A stretch of DNA of 9,767 bases from Balneolales bacterium (lineage in GTDB: Bacteria; Bacteroidota; Rhodothermia; Balneolales; HLUCCA01): contig JAIUMT010000109.1 of NCBI GenBank assembly GCA_022565415.1, positions 1 to 9,767 of the forward strand, read 5' to 3'. Shown piece by piece: positions 6,727-9,767 of the stretch. A model generated the notes under the pieces. It ran no database searches and was not told the DNA's origin. It was given only the letters and a program-made list of their open reading frames with translations. The position numbers and the translations under genes are program-made. Every line of letters starts with the position of its first letter. Position 1 is the first letter of the stretch.

Positions 6727-9663
6727 ATGAAACTCTTCTCTGTCTCATCTTTTTTAAAATTTATTGGCGTATCAACAATACTTTTAATTCTATATCTGAG
6801 TGTAGGTGCAATGAGTTCATCAAAGAACGTATCAGATACACCAGTTAAATTCACCAATAGCAACAATGCACAAGCCCCCTTGCCACGTGTGTTTCCCCAA
6901 ACACCCGACAACGTGACCGATATCGACGCCATTATTGCCGGCATGAGCACCCGTGATAAAATTGCACAGCTGATGGTAGTTTGGGCTTATGGTCAATACC
7001 AAAGCGACGATTCAGAACGATACGAGCGGATTTACGACCTTGTAGCAAACCAAAACGTGGGCGGACTCATGTTCTCCAGAGGTGGAATTTACGACCAGGC
7101 TTTGCTCACAAACCGCCTCCAACGAGAAGCAAAAATCCCGCTTTGGATCACCCAAGACATGGAATTCGGCGCTGCAATGCGAATTGAAGGCAGCACGCGT
7201 GTTGTTCCTGCGATGGGCGTCGCAGCTACCGGAAATCCGTTAAATGCCTGGCATAAAGGACGAATTACCGCGCTAGAGGCGAAATCAGTCGGTGTACACC
7301 AGGTTTTTGCTCCCGTAGTTGATATCAACAACAACGCATCAAATCCTGTAATCAACACCCGTTCGTTTTCGGAAGATCCGTTGGTTGTTGCCCGCTATGC
7401 CGATGCATTTATCAGGGGCGTGCAGTCAGTCGGATTGATGGCAACTGCAAAGCATTTTCCGGGTCATGGCGATACGAATGTGGATTCACACTACGCACTT
7501 CCAGTAATTTCACACAACTGGAACAGAATTAATTCCGTTGAACTGATTCCCTTCAGAGCAGCTATAGACAGCGAGGTTGGCAGCATAATGAGTGCGCATA
7601 TTGCATTTCCTGAGCTGGCAGAAGAACGTCGTCGCCCCGGAACATTAAGTAACAATGTCTTAACGGGAATTCTCAGGGATTCGCTCGGGTTTACCGGTTT
7701 GATTGTAACAGATGCACTCGAAATGAGGGGGATTACAAGTCAATACACTCCGGGAGAAGCTGTTATAATGGCTATTCAGGCCGGTGCAGATGTTTTGTTG
7801 GCACCTGTAGATGTTCCGCGAGCACTTGATGAAGCCGTAGCCGCTGTCGAAAACGGAACCCTTGATATTAAACAAGTTGAAACAGCACTTTATCGTTTTC
7901 TGAAAGTAAAACGTGAATTCGGACTTTTCGAACAATCACCCGTCGACATTGAGGCCATCACCTCAGTTATGAATAGCAGGGAGTTCAGAGCCACTTCAGA
8001 TAAAATCGCCCGTGAATCTATCACCCTGGTAAAAAACCGCCGACAATTAATTCCTATAAATACAGAGTCAAACCCCAGAATTCATATCGTTTCGGTAACA
8101 AACAACCAAAATGATCAGACTGCGCAATCTCTTTCTCGAAACATGCGTAGCCACCATTCGAATATTGGCTCAGACGGACTTGATTTACGAAGCACACGCG
8201 AAGACGTGAATAGCGCCGTTCAAAGCGCTACGCGAGCCGATATCATCGTTCTGGCCCTGCCCACATCGGTCGGAGGAAGATACAGAAACAATCACCCTGC
8301 TATTACGCACAACCTCTTTTCCCGCCTTCAAAACAGTGGAAAACCAGTAATTGCAGTAGCTTTTGGAAATCCGTATATCATCGATCTAGCATCGTTTGCA
8401 GATGCACATATTATGGCCTGGGCTGCCACAGACAATCAGTATCAGGCCGTTTCTGATGCAGTCTTTGGGGCGGCTCACATTGGTGGACAACTACCGGTTG
8501 GTATCGACAAACTCTACGAAAAGGGTCACGGATTTTCAGTACCACAGACCATCCTTCGATCAGATTATCCTGAATCTGCCAAAATGCACAGCGACAGCTT
8601 GAATAATATTGCGACTGTCTTGGAGCGTGCCATTGAGGATCGCGTATTCCCGGGTGCAGCGGTTGCGGTGGTTCGTGACGGAGTTTTGGCTTACAGCAAA
8701 GCTTTCGGTTATCATACTTACGATAAGCTAGTTCCAACCCGTGCCGACGATGTATTTGATCTTGCATCGGTGACGAAAGTTATGGCAACCACTCTGGCAA
8801 CGATGAGATTAATCGATCAGGGTAAATTGTCGCTCGACACTCATCTTGCAGAGTATTTCGACGAATTCAAAGAGGGCAAACGGGCCGAAATAACCATTCG
8901 TCAGGTGCTAACACATACATCCGGAATGGCTTCTTTCCGTATCTACATCGATGAAATCAAAAGCCGTGCACCTCTTGTTGAGGCCATTTTAAACGAGCCT
9001 TTGGTTAATGAACCTGGCGAAGAATACGTGTATAGCGACCTTGGAATGATTACTCTCGCAATTTTAGTAGAGCGCATCAGTGGCAAAGATATCGACACCT
9101 TCCTGCAGGATGAGCTGTACGGCCCACTCGGACTCAAAAACACCCTGTTTAACCCGGCCCGGCGCGGAGCAGCATTCGTTGAGCGCATTCTGCCCACCGA
9201 ACACGATACCATCTACCGAAATACGACTATGAAAGGGTATGTTCACGACGAGCGGGCATATTACCTGGACGGACTCGCGGGTCATGCCGGATTATTCTCG
9301 TCGGCGCCCGACCTTGCCGTTTTAGTACAAATGATTATCAATAAAGGTACGTACGGTGGCAAACGATACTTCAGCGAAGAAATCGTCGAGACATTCACCC
9401 AACGCCAACCTCCGCTAAATCGCCGCGGACTTGGCTTCGATTTGAAAACCCTGGAAGGATTCACGAGCGCTGGTCAGCATTCGGGCGACAAAACATTTGG
9501 TCACCTCGGATTTACCGGAACAAGTTTCTGGATTGATCCGGAAACGAAAACAGCCGTAATTTTGCTTACAAACAGAACCTACCCGTATCGCGATCAATCT
9601 GGTCGCATATCAAGGGTTCGCGCAGCAATATCCGACGTCGTATTTAGCAGTTATATTGAATGA
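6727..9663 (+). CDS. Exported NagZ-type GH3 beta-N-acetylglucosaminidase fused to an AmpC/AmiE-like serine hydrolase
   Basis: A 978-residue protein with three modules. Residues 10-28 are hydrophobic, a signal peptide or anchor. The GH3 N-domain (about 60-400) carries the NagZ signature KHFPGHGDTNVDSH (242-255), whose Asp253/His255 dyad serves as general acid/base, and Asp329 in IVTDALEM as nucleophile. A GH3 C-domain follows to about residue 595. From about 620 comes a class-C beta-lactamase-fold serine hydrolase with nucleophile Ser681 and Lys684 (SVTK), Tyr769 (YSD, in place of YxN) and HLG at 926 in place of KTG, the pattern of esterases and peptidoglycan amidases rather than true beta-lactamases. 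In Bacillus nagZ and the amidase gene amiE are separate neighbours that together strip GlcNAc and the peptide from muropeptides, which suggests the same pair of jobs here. ATG 6727 is preferred over the in-frame TTG at 6682 because it puts the signal sequence at the N-terminus. The stop overlaps the next gene by ATGA. Confidence 0.9.
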   Translation: MKLFSVSSFLKFIGVSTILLILYLSVGAMSSSKNVSDTPVKFTNSNNAQAPLPRVFPQTPDNVTDIDAIIAGMSTRDKIAQLMVVWAYGQYQSDDSERYERIYDLVANQNVGGLMFSRGGIYDQALLTNRLQREAKIPLWITQDMEFGAAMRIEGSTRVVPAMGVAATGNPLNAWHKGRITALEAKSVGVHQVFAPVVDINNNASNPVINTRSFSEDPLVVARYADAFIRGVQSVGLMATAKHFPGHGDTNVDSHYALPVISHNWNRINSVELIPFRAAIDSEVGSIMSAHIAFPELAEERRRPGTLSNNVLTGILRDSLGFTGLIVTDALEMRGITSQYTPGEAVIMAIQAGADVLLAPVDVPRALDEAVAAVENGTLDIKQVETALYRFLKVKREFGLFEQSPVDIEAITSVMNSREFRATSDKIARESITLVKNRRQLIPINTESNPRIHIVSVTNNQNDQTAQSLSRNMRSHHSNIGSDGLDLRSTREDVNSAVQSATRADIIVLALPTSVGGRYRNNHPAITHNLFSRLQNSGKPVIAVAFGNPYIIDLASFADAHIMAWAATDNQYQAVSDAVFGAAHIGGQLPVGIDKLYEKGHGFSVPQTILRSDYPESAKMHSDSLNNIATVLERAIEDRVFPGAAVAVVRDGVLAYSKAFGYHTYDKLVPTRADDVFDLASVTKVMATTLATMRLIDQGKLSLDTHLAEYFDEFKEGKRAEITIRQVLTHTSGMASFRIYIDEIKSRAPLVEAILNEPLVNEPGEEYVYSDLGMITLAILVERISGKDIDTFLQDELYGPLGLKNTLFNPARRGAAFVERILPTEHDTIYRNTTMKGYVHDERAYYLDGLAGHAGLFSSAPDLAVLVQMIINKGTYGGKRYFSEEIVETFTQRQPPLNRRGLGFDLKTLEGFTSAGQHSGDKTFGHLGFTGTSFWIDPETKTAVILLTNRTYPYRDQSGRISRVRAAISDVVFSSYIE

Positions 9664-9767
9664 TAACCTGGAAAAACATAGCAACTCACACCTACAACAG
9701 GTACTCGGGAAACGCAGAAATGTGTGCCGTTTTAAGTACCTCCGGAAAACTATATCCCGGCGTTAAA
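9660..9767 (+). CDS. Cytidine-deaminase-like protein (N-terminus only)
   Basis: Starts at the ATG that shares ATGA with the stop of the glucosaminidase fusion and is open to the window edge (36 codons). The product begins MITWKNIATHTYNRYSG and continues with VLSTSGKLYPGVK. The Tyr-x-x-Tyr-Ser near residue 12 and the SG-x-x-YPGV block resemble the first strands of cytidine deaminases (AYxPYS and G-x-x-Y-x-G-x-xxEN). The zinc-binding HxE and PCxxC motifs would lie further on and are not in the window, so catalytic competence is unknown. The overlap implies translational coupling to the upstream gene. An alternative is an unrelated small protein with a chance match. Confidence 0.6.
   Translation, partial: MITWKNIATHTYNRYSGNAEMCAVLSTSGKLYPGVK

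Noticed and set aside
6666..6950. 94-codon minus-strand open frame over the start of the NagZ fusion
   Set aside because: It has a hydrophobic patch but is antisense to the signal sequence and early GH3 domain, covers the inverted repeat, and shows no family resemblance.
8411..8767. 118-codon open frame on the minus strand within the serine-hydrolase half of the fusion
   Set aside because: It lies entirely antisense to a strongly conserved domain, has no recognisable motif, and its length is explained by the codon constraints of the real gene.
8580..9663. C-terminal half of the fusion as an antibiotic-resistance beta-lactamase
   Set aside because: It has SxxK but YSD in place of YxN and HLG in place of KTG, and it is fused to a NagZ domain, which points to an esterase or amidase of cell-wall turnover.
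1..9767. Mobile element, CRISPR array, tRNA or rRNA
   Set aside because: No transposase-like frame, terminal repeats, regularly spaced repeats or RNA-gene sequence was seen on either strand, and the genes are densely packed and ordinary in style.

Overview
The window comes from a bacterial chromosome of moderate GC. It holds two divergent, tightly packed gene clusters and no sign of phage, transposons, CRISPR, rRNA or tRNA. The family content, and the near absence of Shine-Dalgarno (SD) sequences in front of most starts, fit a member of the Bacteroidota/Balneolota group. The clues are a GH3 glucosaminidase fused to a serine hydrolase, a BadF-type sugar kinase and a short cytidine-deaminase-like protein. 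This placement is an inference from gene style only.

Minus strand (3195 down to 1): lysA (diaminopimelate decarboxylase), then a 3-hydroxyacyl-CoA dehydrogenase, then a low-specificity threonine aldolase that runs off the left edge. The gaps are only 11 and 5 bp, so this is very probably one operon of housekeeping metabolism (lysine/peptidoglycan precursor, acyl-CoA and amino-acid catabolism). lysA appears to start at TTG behind the best SD in the window. That SD forms the last sense codons of a possible 32-residue secreted micropeptide ORF (3097-3195).

Plus strand (3200 to the right edge): a membrane-anchored or exported penicillin-acylase-family N-terminal-nucleophile hydrolase is followed 4 bp later by a BadF/NAGK-type sugar kinase. 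After 100 bp of non-coding DNA comes a large exported NagZ-type beta-N-acetylglucosaminidase fused to an AmpC-like serine hydrolase. A cytidine-deaminase-like gene starts in an ATGA overlap with its stop. The fusion joins the activities that Bacillus keeps in the neighbouring genes nagZ and amiE, and with a sugar kinase beside it the set looks like a peptidoglycan-recycling module.

The most notable points follow. (1) The kinase reading frame is broken by an in-frame TAA at codon 27, and its nucleotide-binding motifs are also atypical, so it looks like a recent pseudogene or an N-terminally truncated protein. (2) A near-perfect 12-bp-arm inverted repeat lies just downstream of a TTGACA promoter candidate, in front of the glucosaminidase fusion. 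(3) The acylase beta chain carries a 35-residue acidic low-complexity insertion that begins with a tandem hexamer. (4) The micropeptide ORF sits in front of lysA. I saw no unmistakably new system; the best leads are the decayed kinase and the regulatory palindrome of the cell-wall recycling locus.
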